A DNA stretch of 53,900 bases from Phenylobacterium sp. (GTDB lineage: Bacteria; Pseudomonadota; Alphaproteobacteria; Caulobacterales; Caulobacteraceae). The position numbers and the translations under genes were made by a program. Below, piece by piece: positions 31,764 to 41,238 of this stretch. The DNA is taken from positions 1-53,900 of the forward strand of contig JADBZH010000016.1 in NCBI GenBank assembly GCA_020402585.1, written 5' to 3'. The notes under the pieces are model-generated. The model was not told where the DNA came from. It saw only the letters and a program-made list of their open reading frames with translations, and ran no database searches. Every line of letters starts with the position of its first letter. Within the stretch, counting starts at the first letter, position 1.

Positions 31764-34466
31764 ATGGTGAAGCTCAGAGGGACAGCTACCCGCCCCCTCG
31801 CCCTCGGGGCGACGATCCTCGTCCTGGCGGGGGGCGCGTGCATTGGCGAGGCCTCGGCTCTTGCGCTTGAGGTCCCGACTGAGACCGCCTCCGGTCCCGC
31901 CGGCCTCCCAGAAGACGACAGCCGGTCCCTCAACCTGCTCATCGCCAGCCTGACCCTGGATCGCAGGACCCTCTCCGACACGGTCTATCTTTACGAGTCC
32001 GGAGACGATGTCCTCCTGCCCGTCGGTGAGCTGGCCCGCCAGCTGACGATCGGCGTCACGGTCGATCCGGACGCCCGGACGGCCTCAGGCTTCCTCCTGA
32101 GGGAGGACTCGGGCTTCCGCATTGATCCCGCCGCCGGCAAGGTCACCCTGCCTGACCGGCAGGAAGACTTCGACGCCCGCAAGGTGCGCTGGATTGATGG
32201 CGACCTCTACGTTCCCAGCCGGCTCCTGTCCCGCTGGTGGCCGGTGGACTTCAAGTTCAGCATGAACGCCCTGACCCTCGAGGTCCTGCCTCGGGAAAGG
32301 CTGCCCATCCAGCTGAGGCTGGAACGCGAAAGCGCGGCCTCCAAACTCGGACGCCAGGCGGAGTATGTCGATCCCGGCTTCCTGCGGTTGCCCAACCCTT
32401 ACGCCCTGGCCTCGGTCCCGATGATCGATCTCTCCCTCGGGCTGGAAGTGAACCGCACGGACAAGAAGACGTCGAACACCACCGCATTCTCGGCCACGCT
32501 TTCCGGCGACCTCCTGGGCATGGAGGCGTCCGGCTACGCCTCGGCGAGCAGCGAGCTCCCCCGACCCGAGGCCCGCCTCACCCTTTCCCGGAGCGATCCT
32601 GACGGCGGCCTGTTCGGGCCCCTCAGGGCGACCCAGGTGCAGCTCGGGGAGGTCGGCCTCCCGGCCTTGAAGAACGTCCTGTCCGGCGGCGGCACAGGCA
32701 CAGGCGTCACCCTCAGCAACCGGCCGCTCAACGCCGCCAGCAGTTACGGCCTCCAGACCCTGAGGGGAGAGCTGCCGCCGGGGTGGGACGTAACCCTCTA
32801 CTTCAACGACGCCCTGATCGCCTTCGCCCAGGCCCGGGGCGACGGCCTCTACGAGTTTCCCGACCAGCCCCTGGTCTTCGGCCGGAATGAGTTCCGCCTC
32901 GTTTTCAACGGCCCTCTCGGCCAGCGCCGGGTCGAGACCCAGGTCTACACCCTGGACCAGACCGTCACGAAACCGGGGGAGTTCTACTACTTTGCGGGCG
33001 CGCAAAGGGGCGACAAGCGCACGGCCCGTTCGACCCTGCAGATGGACCTCGGGATCGCCAAGGGCCTCTCCATGACGGCGGGCGCCGTTCACATCGAGCG
33101 CCAGGACAATCTCCGGACAGGCTCTCCCCTGGACAGCACCTTCCTTAATGTGGGCCTGCGTGCGGCAGCCCTGGGGTCCCTGTTCAACCTGGATCACACG
33201 CAGGACGTGAAGAGCGGCGGCGCCACGGAGATCGGTGTCCGGACGATGATTCAGCAAGTGGCGGTCGACGCTTCCCGAACCTGGATCACCGGCCTGGTCA
33301 GCGACGAGTACGGGCGGATCGAAGACCCGCTGCGGGTCCGTGACCAGGTGCGACTCACCGGCGCCCTGAACCTCTCGGATAAGACGCGACTGCCCTTCAC
33401 CCTCGACTTCCGACACGAGGCGACCGGCTCAGGGATCCGGACCTATAAGATCCAGCCGCGTCTCTCCCTGAACGCGGGCGGAGCCAGCTTCACCAACGCC
33501 CTTGACTGGCAGCTCGCCCCCGGGGGCGACAGCATCGCGGGCGTTCTCCAGGCTAGCCAGCGCGTCGCGGGCGTGGGGGTGAGCGGCCAGCTGGCCTACA
33601 TGCTCCGGCCCGACATCAAGCTGAGCAGCTTCGCCATGAACCTCGACAGGAGCCTCGGGGAGAACAACCGTCTTTCTCTTGGCGTCGTCCAGACTTTTGG
33701 CCCGGCCAAGACAACGTTGACGGCGGGCTGGACCCGCAACTTCGGCGCCTTCAGCGTGGGCTTCAGCGGGCTGTACGGCGGGTCCCGGAATGTCGGGGCG
33801 GGCCTGCAGATCACGACTGCCCTCGGCCGGAATCCGAGAAGCGGCCGGGCCATGAGCGACTGGAGGCCCATGGCGGGTTCCGGCGCTGTCTCGGCCAAGG
33901 TCTTTCTGGACTCCAATTTCAACGGCCGGTTCGACGCGGGCGAGGAGCCGATCGAGAACGCAGGGTTCACGGTCAACGGCAGCGGCCGGCAGGGAGGGCG
34001 AACCGACGCCCGGGGCGAGACCTTGCTGACGCGACTCCAGCCCCGCGCCTATGCTGACCTGGCGTTGGACCCCAGCTCCCTCGAGGACGTCCAGTGGCAG
34101 CCCACGCGCCCTGGGGTCCGTATCCTGCCGCGCCCCGGAAAGGTGCAGATGATCGACTTCCCTGTCGTTCTGACCTCCGAGATCGACGGCGTCATCTATC
34201 TCCGGTCGGACGACGGCCGTCGTGGGATCGGTAATGCGAGGCTGCAGCTCGTCGACTCTGCAGGCAAGGTCGTTTCTGAGACCGTCAGCGGCGGCGATGG
34301 CTACTACATCATGCCCAACGTCCGGCCGGGAACCTATCGGCTCCGGATCTCGCCTGAGCAGCTGACCGGCCTTCGGCTCACCGCCGACGAGGCCCCGGAG
34401 GTCACCATCAACGACCGGGCCGACTTCGTGAACGGGGTCGATATCACCCTCAGCCGGGTGCGATGA
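31764..34466 (+). CDS. Usher-like outer-membrane protein with C-terminal SdrD-B/Cna-B-type domains
   Basis: A 900-residue exported protein (signal peptide about residues 1-33). A stalk-like N-terminal domain (40-150, 'DVLLPVGELARQL') is followed by 'LPPGWDVTLYFNDALIAF' and 'FGRNEFRLVFNGPLGQRR' (about 335-392), seen in usher-like proteins. A long run of amphipathic strands follows (390-700), probably the barrel. Then 'KVFLDSNFNGRFDAGEEPI' (about 708-730) is an SdrD-B-type calcium-loop repeat, and 'NARLQLVDSAGKVV' to 'NVRPGTYRLRIS' (about 806-865) a carboxypeptidase-regulatory-like domain. It probably secretes and anchors the fibre. An upstream GTG at 31746 is possible. Confidence 0.75.
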   Translation: MVKLRGTATRPLALGATILVLAGGACIGEASALALEVPTETASGPAGLPEDDSRSLNLLIASLTLDRRTLSDTVYLYESGDDVLLPVGELARQLTIGVTVDPDARTASGFLLREDSGFRIDPAAGKVTLPDRQEDFDARKVRWIDGDLYVPSRLLSRWWPVDFKFSMNALTLEVLPRERLPIQLRLERESAASKLGRQAEYVDPGFLRLPNPYALASVPMIDLSLGLEVNRTDKKTSNTTAFSATLSGDLLGMEASGYASASSELPRPEARLTLSRSDPDGGLFGPLRATQVQLGEVGLPALKNVLSGGGTGTGVTLSNRPLNAASSYGLQTLRGELPPGWDVTLYFNDALIAFAQARGDGLYEFPDQPLVFGRNEFRLVFNGPLGQRRVETQVYTLDQTVTKPGEFYYFAGAQRGDKRTARSTLQMDLGIAKGLSMTAGAVHIERQDNLRTGSPLDSTFLNVGLRAAALGSLFNLDHTQDVKSGGATEIGVRTMIQQVAVDASRTWITGLVSDEYGRIEDPLRVRDQVRLTGALNLSDKTRLPFTLDFRHEATGSGIRTYKIQPRLSLNAGGASFTNALDWQLAPGGDSIAGVLQASQRVAGVGVSGQLAYMLRPDIKLSSFAMNLDRSLGENNRLSLGVVQTFGPAKTTLTAGWTRNFGAFSVGFSGLYGGSRNVGAGLQITTALGRNPRSGRAMSDWRPMAGSGAVSAKVFLDSNFNGRFDAGEEPIENAGFTVNGSGRQGGRTDARGETLLTRLQPRAYADLALDPSSLEDVQWQPTRPGVRILPRPGKVQMIDFPVVLTSEIDGVIYLRSDDGRRGIGNARLQLVDSAGKVVSETVSGGDGYYIMPNVRPGTYRLRISPEQLTGLRLTADEAPEVTINDRADFVNGVDITLSRVR

Positions 34467-34480
34467 CAGCCCCGGCCCCC

Positions 34481-34498
34481 CGCCGCCCCGAAGCGGCG
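34481..34498. terminator. GC hairpin between convergent usher-like and S9 peptidase genes
   Basis: CGCCGC (34481-34486), loop CCCGAA, GCGGCG (34493-34498) form a perfect 6-bp stem in the 33-bp gap between two convergent genes. There is no long T tract on either strand. It is well placed to end both transcripts. Confidence 0.45.
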
Positions 34499-34499
34499 A

Positions 34500-36611
34500 T
34501 CAGTCCATCAGCCGCTGCATGAGGTAGGTGTATTCCAGGGCCTGCCGGAGAGCCCTCTCGTTGAGGTTCGCCGCGGCGGCGTGACCCCCGTCCATGTTCT
34601 CGTAGTAGAGGAAGTCGTAGCCAAGGTCCTTCAGCCGGGCGGCCGCCTTGCGGGCGTGGGCCGGGTGGACCCGGTCATCCTTGGTCGAGGTCTCGATGAA
34701 GACGGTGGGATAGGGCCGCCCCGACCTCAGGTTCTGGTAGGGCGAATAGCTGAGCAGCATCTCGCGCTCCGCCGGCACGGCCGGGTCCCCGTACTCTCCC
34801 ACCCAGGAGGCGCCGGCGCCGATCTGGGTGTAGCGGATCATGTCGAACAGGGGCACCTGGATGACCACGGCGTTGTAGAGTTCCGGACGCTGGGTCAGGG
34901 CTACGCCCATGAGAAGGCCGCCGTTCGACCCCCCCATGATCCCCAGCCGCCGGGGCGAGGTGTAGCCGCGACGGATGAGGTCTTCGGAGACGGCGAAGAA
35001 GTCCTCATAGACCCGCATCCGGTCCAGCTTCAGGCCGGCGTTGTGCCAGCGCGGCCCGAACTCGCCGCCGCCCCGGATGTTCGCCACCACATAGATCCCG
35101 CCCCGCTCCACCCAGAGCTTCCCGGGCGTGGCGGCGTAGGCCGGCGTCTGGCTGACCAGGAAACCGCCATAGGCGTAGAGGAGGGTCGGGTTGGAGCCGT
35201 CCATCGGGGCATCCTTCCGGCGGACGACCGAGTAGGGGACCCGCGTCCCGTCCTTCGAGACCGCCCAGTGCTGCTCGGCGATCATGCCCGAGGCGTCGAA
35301 CCGGGCCGGCAGGCTGCGCAGGCGCTCCGGCGCGCCGCCTGTGGCGTCCGCCAGCCACTGGCTGGTCGGGGACAGGTAGCCCGCCGCGCTGACCAGGATC
35401 CTGTCGCCATCCCGGCTGACCGAGGTGAGGGTCAGGGTCGAGTCCGCCGGCAGGGCGAGGGTCTCGGAGGTCCAGCCGGCGCCGGACCGTTTCAGGCTGC
35501 GGACCTGGCCCCGGACATTATCCAGGAGGCCGATGACCAGCCGGTCCCGGGTCGAGGCGACCTGTTCGATGCTCTGGCTCTCGGTCGGACGCAGGACAAG
35601 GTCCGGCCTCAGGGCTCCCGGTTCAGCCCGGACAGCGGCCAGGTCGAAGTCGACGAGGTCACCGGCCTTCAGGCCGGCCGCCGCCCAGTCGGCCTCCAGG
35701 CTGACCACCAGCCGGCCGGCGACCAGGGCCTGGACGGTTGAGCGCAGGGGCAGGGCCAGCTTCAGGGTCCGGTTTCCAACCAGCAGGTGATGCTCGGCGC
35801 TGAAGGTATCGAGGGGTCGGGTCAGGATCACGGCCTCGACCTCTCCCCCGGCGTTCCGGAAGACCTGCCCGTTGACCCCGTAACCGCCGTCCTTCCGGTC
35901 GCCGCGGAACACCTCCGGGGCCTCGGCGAGCGTCTGGCCCCGCTTCAGCAGACGCGCGACGTAGGGATAGCCCGAGACGGTGCTCTCCGCCGGAGAGAGG
36001 GCCGTGACGACCAGCAGGGTGTCGCGGTCGATCCAGTCAAAGCGGTGCTTGCCCTCCGGCAGGCTGAACCCGCCGTCCAGGAACCGGCCCTCGCGGGCGT
36101 CGAACTCCCGCACCGTCACGGCGTCCTTGCCGCCATTGGACAGGCTCACCAGGCAGAGCCGATTGTCCGGCGCCAGACAGTCGACCCCGGCGAAGACCCA
36201 GTTGCCGCCCTCCGACTTGGCCAGGGCGTCGACGTCGAGGATCGTGCGCCAGGCCGGAGCGCCCGACCGGTAGCCAGCAAGGTCGGTCTCGCGCCAAAGG
36301 CCGCGGACATGGGTGCGGTCCTGCCAGAAGTCCCGGATTCTTTCCCCGCCGGCGAGGGCGATCCCGGGAATGCGGTCCGGGGCCGTCGCAATGGCCTGGG
36401 CCTCCGCATAGAGGCCGGCATAGCGCGGGTCGTTCTGCAGCCGGGGCAGGGAGCGGGCATTCTCGGCCTTCGCCCAGGTGAGGGCGCGCTCGCCCTCGAT
36501 CTCCTCCATCCAGGTGAAGGGGTCATCCCCAGCTCGGGCTTCGGTCATCGCAAGGGTCCCCAGGAGGAGTGACGCCGCCAGGGCGGCCGGGCGCAGGACG
36601 TTCCGCATCAT
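34500..36611 (-). CDS. Secreted prolyl oligopeptidase family (S9) serine peptidase
   Basis: A 703-residue protein with a signal peptide (residues 1-27, ending 'TEARA'), a seven-bladed propeller (about 60-420) and an alpha/beta-hydrolase domain. The catalytic triad is the Ser of 'GGSNGGLLMG' (about 563), the Asp of 'TSTKDDRVHP' (about 646) and the His of 'MDGGHAAA' (about 679). It should cut short proline-containing peptides in the periplasm. It converges on the fimbrial operon and diverges from the sulfatase. Confidence 0.93.
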   Translation of the reverse strand: MMRNVLRPAALAASLLLGTLAMTEARAGDDPFTWMEEIEGERALTWAKAENARSLPRLQNDPRYAGLYAEAQAIATAPDRIPGIALAGGERIRDFWQDRTHVRGLWRETDLAGYRSGAPAWRTILDVDALAKSEGGNWVFAGVDCLAPDNRLCLVSLSNGGKDAVTVREFDAREGRFLDGGFSLPEGKHRFDWIDRDTLLVVTALSPAESTVSGYPYVARLLKRGQTLAEAPEVFRGDRKDGGYGVNGQVFRNAGGEVEAVILTRPLDTFSAEHHLLVGNRTLKLALPLRSTVQALVAGRLVVSLEADWAAAGLKAGDLVDFDLAAVRAEPGALRPDLVLRPTESQSIEQVASTRDRLVIGLLDNVRGQVRSLKRSGAGWTSETLALPADSTLTLTSVSRDGDRILVSAAGYLSPTSQWLADATGGAPERLRSLPARFDASGMIAEQHWAVSKDGTRVPYSVVRRKDAPMDGSNPTLLYAYGGFLVSQTPAYAATPGKLWVERGGIYVVANIRGGGEFGPRWHNAGLKLDRMRVYEDFFAVSEDLIRRGYTSPRRLGIMGGSNGGLLMGVALTQRPELYNAVVIQVPLFDMIRYTQIGAGASWVGEYGDPAVPAEREMLLSYSPYQNLRSGRPYPTVFIETSTKDDRVHPAHARKAAARLKDLGYDFLYYENMDGGHAAAANLNERALRQALEYTYLMQRLMD

Positions 36612-36718
36612 CGCGTCTCCGGATGGGGCGGTTTTCGACAGAGGCCCCTGCCGCGCCGCCGCCTCTGTGCTAGCCTTCTCCCGGGCCGGGCGGAAGTCCC
36701 GGGCGGGAGGAAACCGAC

Positions 36719-38254
36719 ATGTTCACGAGAAGCCTGATCCTCGCAGCGGCGGCGGGCGCAAGCCTGGCTGCGGCCCCGGCCCTGGCGGCGCCCGCCCGGC
36801 CGAACATCATCGTCATCATCGCCGATGACCTGGGCTTTGGCGACACCGGCGCCTACGGCTCGCCGCAGGTGAAGACCCCCCATATCGACGCCCTCGCCCG
36901 GGACGGGGTTCGCTTCACCCAGGGCTATGTCGCCCATCCGGTCTGCGCGCCGTCCCGCGCCGCCCTCATGACCGGCCGCTACCAGACCCGCTTCGGCTAT
37001 GAGTTCAATCCTGTCGGCCGGGATCGGACGGGCGGCGTCTCCCGGGACGAGGTCTTCCTGCCCCAGGTGCTGAAGGACGCCGGGTATTCGACCGGCATGG
37101 TCGGCAAGTGGCACCTGGGCCAGCCTTCGGGCTACCACCCCCTCGACCGCGGTTTTGACAGCTTCTTCGGCATCATGACCGGCGCCACGGCCTTCATGAC
37201 CGACTTCCAGGCCGGCGACGAGGAGATCACCCCGCCTGGCGCCGAAGCCTCCTTCGGCATCGCTGAAGGGGTCCGGGCTCCCCCCGGCGCAACCGAGGCC
37301 GAGAAGATGACCCTCCTGCGCAAGGCCGCCCCCGTCTATCGCGGCCGCGAGGCGGTGGAGGAGGACGCCTACCTCACCGACGCCTTCACGCGAGAGGCCA
37401 TCAGCTTCATCGACGCCGCCGCAGGACGCCCCTTCTTCCTCTATCTCGCCCATGCGGCGCCGCATACGCCCCTGCAGGCGCCGGCCCGCTACATCGCACG
37501 CAACAGCGACATCCCGGACAAGGGCCAGAGGGTCTACGCCGCGATGGTCACCGCCCTGGACGACGGGGTCGGACGGATCCGGGCGGAGCTCAAGGCCCGG
37601 GACCTGGAGAAGAACACCGTCATCGTCTTTCTGTCCGACAACGGCTGCGCCGGCTATGTCGGGACGGCCTGCAGCAACGGTCCGCTGAACGGCTTCAAGG
37701 GCCTGCACCTCGAGGGCGGCGTGCGGGTGCCCTACATCATCTCCGCGCCCGGGCGCTTCCGCCGCGGCGGGGTGGAGGACCAGGTGGTTTCCAGCCTCGA
37801 CATCGTCCCCACGGCCGCCGCCCTCGCGGGGGCGACCCTGCCGAAAGGGACAGACGGCGAGAATCTCGTCCCCTATCTTTCCGGTCCGAAGCCGAAGGGC
37901 TTCGAGCGCCGGCTTTTCTGGCGCTCGGGCCCCAACACCGCCGTGCGCGACGGCGCCTGGAAGCTGTGGAGCGTCAACCGGGCCGAACCGGGCGAGTCCG
38001 AGAGCCTCTCGGCCGGCATCACCCCCGATGGCGTCCAGGCCCGGGTCTCTGCCCAGGGCGTCTATGACATGCTCTACAACCTGGCCGAGGACCCCGGCGA
38101 GAGCCGCAACCTCGCCGCCACCCGCCCAGAGGTCGTCGCCCGCCTGAAGGCCGAGATCACCGAGTGGGACCGGGGCAATGTCCCGGCCCAGTGGACCAGC
38201 ATGCGCCAGGCGGTCCGCCGCCATGAGGGCCAGATGCTGAAGATCTATCCCTGA
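36719..38254 (+). CDS. Secreted type I sulfatase
   Basis: A 511-residue alkaline-phosphatase-fold hydrolase with a signal peptide (1-23). 'IIADDLGFGDTGAYG' supplies metal-binding aspartates. Cys76 in 'VCAPSRAALMTGRYQ' is the residue converted to formylglycine in the Cys-x-Pro-Ser-Arg motif, so a maturation enzyme must be encoded elsewhere. 'GKWHLGQ' and 'FLSDNGC' are further family motifs. The substrate (aryl or sugar sulfate) is unclear. The ATG at 36719 has a strong GGGAGGAAA site, and a hydrolase gene follows 26 bp later. Confidence 0.93.
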   Translation: MFTRSLILAAAAGASLAAAPALAAPARPNIIVIIADDLGFGDTGAYGSPQVKTPHIDALARDGVRFTQGYVAHPVCAPSRAALMTGRYQTRFGYEFNPVGRDRTGGVSRDEVFLPQVLKDAGYSTGMVGKWHLGQPSGYHPLDRGFDSFFGIMTGATAFMTDFQAGDEEITPPGAEASFGIAEGVRAPPGATEAEKMTLLRKAAPVYRGREAVEEDAYLTDAFTREAISFIDAAAGRPFFLYLAHAAPHTPLQAPARYIARNSDIPDKGQRVYAAMVTALDDGVGRIRAELKARDLEKNTVIVFLSDNGCAGYVGTACSNGPLNGFKGLHLEGGVRVPYIISAPGRFRRGGVEDQVVSSLDIVPTAAALAGATLPKGTDGENLVPYLSGPKPKGFERRLFWRSGPNTAVRDGAWKLWSVNRAEPGESESLSAGITPDGVQARVSAQGVYDMLYNLAEDPGESRNLAATRPEVVARLKAEITEWDRGNVPAQWTSMRQAVRRHEGQMLKIYP

Positions 38255-38280
38255 ACCCACCCATCCGAAGCCGAGGCGCC

Positions 38281-39237
38281 ATGTCCGACTCCTTTTCCCG
38301 CCACCTGGTCGACCCTGAGCTCCTGCCCATGCTCGACGCCTTCCCGACCACCGTCCTGACCGAGGCCATGCTGCCGGGCATGCGGGGCCGGGGCTCCTGG
38401 TTTCCCGCCGACCCCAAGGATGCAGAGCGGACCGACCAGGTCCTGCGCACCATCCCGGGCCGCGCCGGCGACCCCGACGTGGAGATCCTCATCTACCGGC
38501 CCCGGGGCGTCGAGGGGGCCCTGCCCTGCATTCTTCATGTCCACGGTGGCGGCTATGTCACCGGGCGCGCCGATGGCAACGAGGCGATGCACCGGCCCAT
38601 GGCCGCCGACCTTGGCTGCGTCATCGTCACGGTGGAGTACCGGCTGGCGCCCGAGACCCGGTTCCCGGGCGCCGTCGAGGACTGCTACGCCGCCCTGGCC
38701 TGGACCTTCGCCAACGCCGCCGAACTGGGGGTCGACCCGGCCCGGGTCGGGGTTATGGGCGAAAGCGCCGGCGGCGGCCTGGCCGCCAGCCTCGCCCTGC
38801 TGGCCCGGGACCGGGGCGAGTACGCCCTGGCCTTCCAGCACCTCATCTATCCCATGATCGACGACCGCTCCTGCACGCGGCCCGACCCCCACCCGACGGT
38901 GGGCGAGTTCATCTGGACGCCGCACAACAACCGCTTTGGCTGGGCGGCCCTGCTCGGGCATGAACCGGGGATCGAAGGGGTCTCACCCTACGCCGCCGCC
39001 GCCCGGGCCGAGAGCCTTGCGGGCCTGCCGCCGACCTTCATCGCCACCGGCGCCCTGGACCTCTTCCTGGAGGAGAACCTGGAGTACGCCCGTCGCCTCA
39101 CCCGCGAGGGTGTCCCGACCGAGGTGCACGTCTATCCCGGCGCCTTCCACGCCTTCCAGGTCATGCGCGGCGCCCGCGTGGCGCAGTCCGCCGAGCGCGA
39201 CAGCCGGGCGGCCCTTGACCGCTTCCTGAACGGGTGA
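38281..39237 (+). CDS. HSL-family alpha/beta hydrolase (esterase/lipase)
   Basis: A 318-residue protein with the oxyanion motif 'HGGGYVTG' (about residues 88-95), catalytic Ser162 in 'GESAGGG', Asp in 'TGALDLFLEEN' and His in 'YPGAFHAF'. This is the hormone-sensitive-lipase type of carboxylesterase. No signal peptide is seen. It probably shares a transcript with the upstream sulfatase, and converges on the methyltransferase with a 2-bp gap. Confidence 0.93.
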   Translation: MSDSFSRHLVDPELLPMLDAFPTTVLTEAMLPGMRGRGSWFPADPKDAERTDQVLRTIPGRAGDPDVEILIYRPRGVEGALPCILHVHGGGYVTGRADGNEAMHRPMAADLGCVIVTVEYRLAPETRFPGAVEDCYAALAWTFANAAELGVDPARVGVMGESAGGGLAASLALLARDRGEYALAFQHLIYPMIDDRSCTRPDPHPTVGEFIWTPHNNRFGWAALLGHEPGIEGVSPYAAAARAESLAGLPPTFIATGALDLFLEENLEYARRLTREGVPTEVHVYPGAFHAFQVMRGARVAQSAERDSRAALDRFLNG

Positions 39238-39239
39238 GG

Positions 39240-40079
39240 TCAGCCAGGGTTCCGGGCGCTCACCAGCCAGGTCGCCGAGGGCATGTAGACGGCGTCCCCA
39301 CGGAGCCAGGGCGAGACCGCCGTCCTCACCCGGTCGCGCAGGACGGGGGCCAGGTCTGGCCGCTCTCGCAGGATTGCGCCGAGGGGCCCGACCCGGAAGC
39401 TCATCCCCACCGTTCCTTCAAGGTCCAGGCCGCCGATCGCCTCGTCATGGGGGCTGATATCGATCCCGGTGAATCCCGCCGCGGTCAGGATCCCGCGCAC
39501 CCTGTCCGGGTCGGCGAAGGCGAAGGGCCCCGGCGTCCCCGGCTCCGGCGGCGGCGCGGGTGGGACGAGGCCGGCGGCGGCCTCGGCGGGCAGGCGCATC
39601 CACAGGTTCTCGGCCAGGGGGCGCCAGCAGACGAAGGCCAGCCGGCCGCCGGGCCGCAGGCTCCGTCGCAGGTTGTCGAAGGCGGCGGCCGGGTCCGCGA
39701 AGAACATCACGCCAAAACGCGAGAAGACGGCGTCCCGGTCGTCAGGAAGCGATGCGGTCTGGGCGTCGGCCTCCCGGAAGTCGAGGTTGCGGACGCCGGA
39801 GGCCGCGGCCCGGCCTCGGGCGACCTCCAGCATGGGCGCCGAGATGTCGAGGCCCAGCACCCCACCCTCCGGCGCCACCCGCCGGGCCAGCTCCAGGCTG
39901 GTGTCGCCGCAGCCGCAGCCGACATCGAGGACCTGCTCCCCCGGCGCCGGAGCCAGCCGGTCCATGGCCGCCAGGCCCAGGGGGCGGATCTGTCGGTCGA
40001 TACGGTCCTGGAGATCGGCCCAGGTCCGGCCCGCCGTGTCGTTCCAATAGGCGACCTGGGCCGCGTTCGCCGTACTCAT
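39240..40079 (-). CDS. Class I SAM-dependent methyltransferase
   Basis: A 279-residue protein with motif I 'VLDVGCGCGDTSLELA' (about residues 50-65), 'VLGLDISAPMLEVAR' (motif post I) and 'FSRFGVMFFADP' (motif post II). It looks like the UbiE/Methyltransf_11/25 group; the substrate is unknown. The ATG at 40079 has AAGGA nine nt upstream. It is divergent from the serine hydrolase gene. Confidence 0.9.
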   Translation of the reverse strand: MSTANAAQVAYWNDTAGRTWADLQDRIDRQIRPLGLAAMDRLAPAPGEQVLDVGCGCGDTSLELARRVAPEGGVLGLDISAPMLEVARGRAAASGVRNLDFREADAQTASLPDDRDAVFSRFGVMFFADPAAAFDNLRRSLRPGGRLAFVCWRPLAENLWMRLPAEAAAGLVPPAPPPEPGTPGPFAFADPDRVRGILTAAGFTGIDISPHDEAIGGLDLEGTVGMSFRVGPLGAILRERPDLAPVLRDRVRTAVSPWLRGDAVYMPSATWLVSARNPG

Positions 40080-40172
40080 GCCGGATTTTCCTTGCAGACG
40101 GACAGTATGGGCCTAGCCTGGCTCCGGCGCGCCCCGCCGACCACCGTGCCGCCTTCCGGGGGAATTCACCAG

Positions 40173-41216
40173 ATGCTGTCGAAAGCCCTTGTCCTCGCGG
40201 TCCTCCTGGCGCTGGGCGTCTTCGGCGGGCCCGCCCTGGCGGAGGCTCCGCCCGAGGGTCTCGAGGCGCGCCTCGACGCCATCCTCGCCCGCGGCGCCCA
40301 TGGCGTCTCCGTCCTCGTCTACCGGGACAAGGCGCTGCTCTACCGGGTGGACCGCGGAAACATCGCGCCGGATGCGGTCCTGCCCATCGCCTCGGGGACC
40401 AAGTGGATGACCGCCGCCCTGGTCATGACCCTGGTCGACGAGGGACGCCTGTCCCTCGACGAGCCGATCGGCCGGCGCCTGCCGGAGTTCCAGGGCCCCT
40501 CCGGCGAGATCACCCTGCGCCAGCTGCTCTCCTACACAGCCGGCCAGGGCGGCCTGATGGGCATGTCCGACCTTCTCCAGGCGTCGGGGATCACCCTGGC
40601 CGAGTCGGCCGCCCGGATCGCCCGGCGTCCGCAGGCGGATCCTCCGGGAACGGTCTTCCGGTACGGCGGCCCGTCCTTCCAGGTGGCGGGGGCGCTGGTC
40701 GAGAAGGTCACCGGACAGCGGTGGGCGGACCTGTTTGAGGCGCGCATCGCCCGGCCGCTCGGCATGACGTCAACGACCTGGGGCCATCCCCTGCGCCCGG
40801 ATCTTGATCCGGCGACCGTCCACAATCCCAATCTCCAGGGCGGCGTCTACACCACCGCCGCCGACTATGGCCGCTTCCTGGGAATGCTGGCGGGACGGGG
40901 CGTCCTGGACGGCCAGCGTGTGCTCTCCGAGGCCGCCATCGCCGAACTGCAGACGATCCAGACCGCAGGCAAGCCCATGGCCTATCGCCCCCCCGGGCTG
41001 TCGGACATTGAAGCCTATGGCCTGGGGAACTGGTGTGAGCTCGCCGGGACGGAGGGCGATTGCGTCCTGGCCTCCAGCCCCGGCGCCTTTGGCGTCTATC
41101 CCTGGATCGACCGCCGGACCGGCCTCTACGGCCTGTTCTTCATGAAGCACCAGCTGCCCCTGGTGGTGGGACCCACCCGGCAGGCCCGGGCCCTCATCCT
41201 CTCCGCGGCGCCCTGA
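40173..41216 (+). CDS. Secreted beta-lactamase-fold serine hydrolase (class C/EstB type)
   Basis: A 347-residue protein with a signal peptide (1-25). The Ser-x-x-Lys motif is Ser74-Gly-Thr-Lys77 ('IASGTKWMTA'), and 'FRYGGPSFQVAG' supplies the Tyr of the second motif. Such proteins are usually esterases or peptidases and not antibiotic-resistance enzymes. The ATG at 40173 follows a GGGGGA site; the frame extends far upstream but overlaps the methyltransferase antisense and lacks any motif. Confidence 0.88.
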   Translation: MLSKALVLAVLLALGVFGGPALAEAPPEGLEARLDAILARGAHGVSVLVYRDKALLYRVDRGNIAPDAVLPIASGTKWMTAALVMTLVDEGRLSLDEPIGRRLPEFQGPSGEITLRQLLSYTAGQGGLMGMSDLLQASGITLAESAARIARRPQADPPGTVFRYGGPSFQVAGALVEKVTGQRWADLFEARIARPLGMTSTTWGHPLRPDLDPATVHNPNLQGGVYTTAADYGRFLGMLAGRGVLDGQRVLSEAAIAELQTIQTAGKPMAYRPPGLSDIEAYGLGNWCELAGTEGDCVLASSPGAFGVYPWIDRRTGLYGLFFMKHQLPLVVGPTRQARALILSAAP

Positions 41217-41238
41217 TCCCCCTCAGGCCGACAGGGCG
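41209..41238. terminator. Inverted repeat between convergent hydrolase and monooxygenase genes
   Basis: CGCCCTG (41209-41215) and CAGGGCG (41232-41238) are perfect 7-bp arms around 16 bases. The repeat covers the hydrolase stop and the final codons of the monooxygenase, so it could end both transcripts. Confidence 0.4.

Noticed and set aside
40092..40119. Promoter-like TTGCAGA and CCTAGCCT before the serine hydrolase, and GCTAG motifs before the quinone oxidoreductase (17426) and sulfatase (36669)
   Set aside because: Matches to the -35 or the spacing are poor; CTAG-containing motifs recur too often to list each as a promoter.
40173..41216. Antibiotic-resistance beta-lactamase
   Set aside because: The Ser-x-x-Lys fold is shared, but the second motif is Tyr-Gly-Gly as in esterases, and there is no resistance context.
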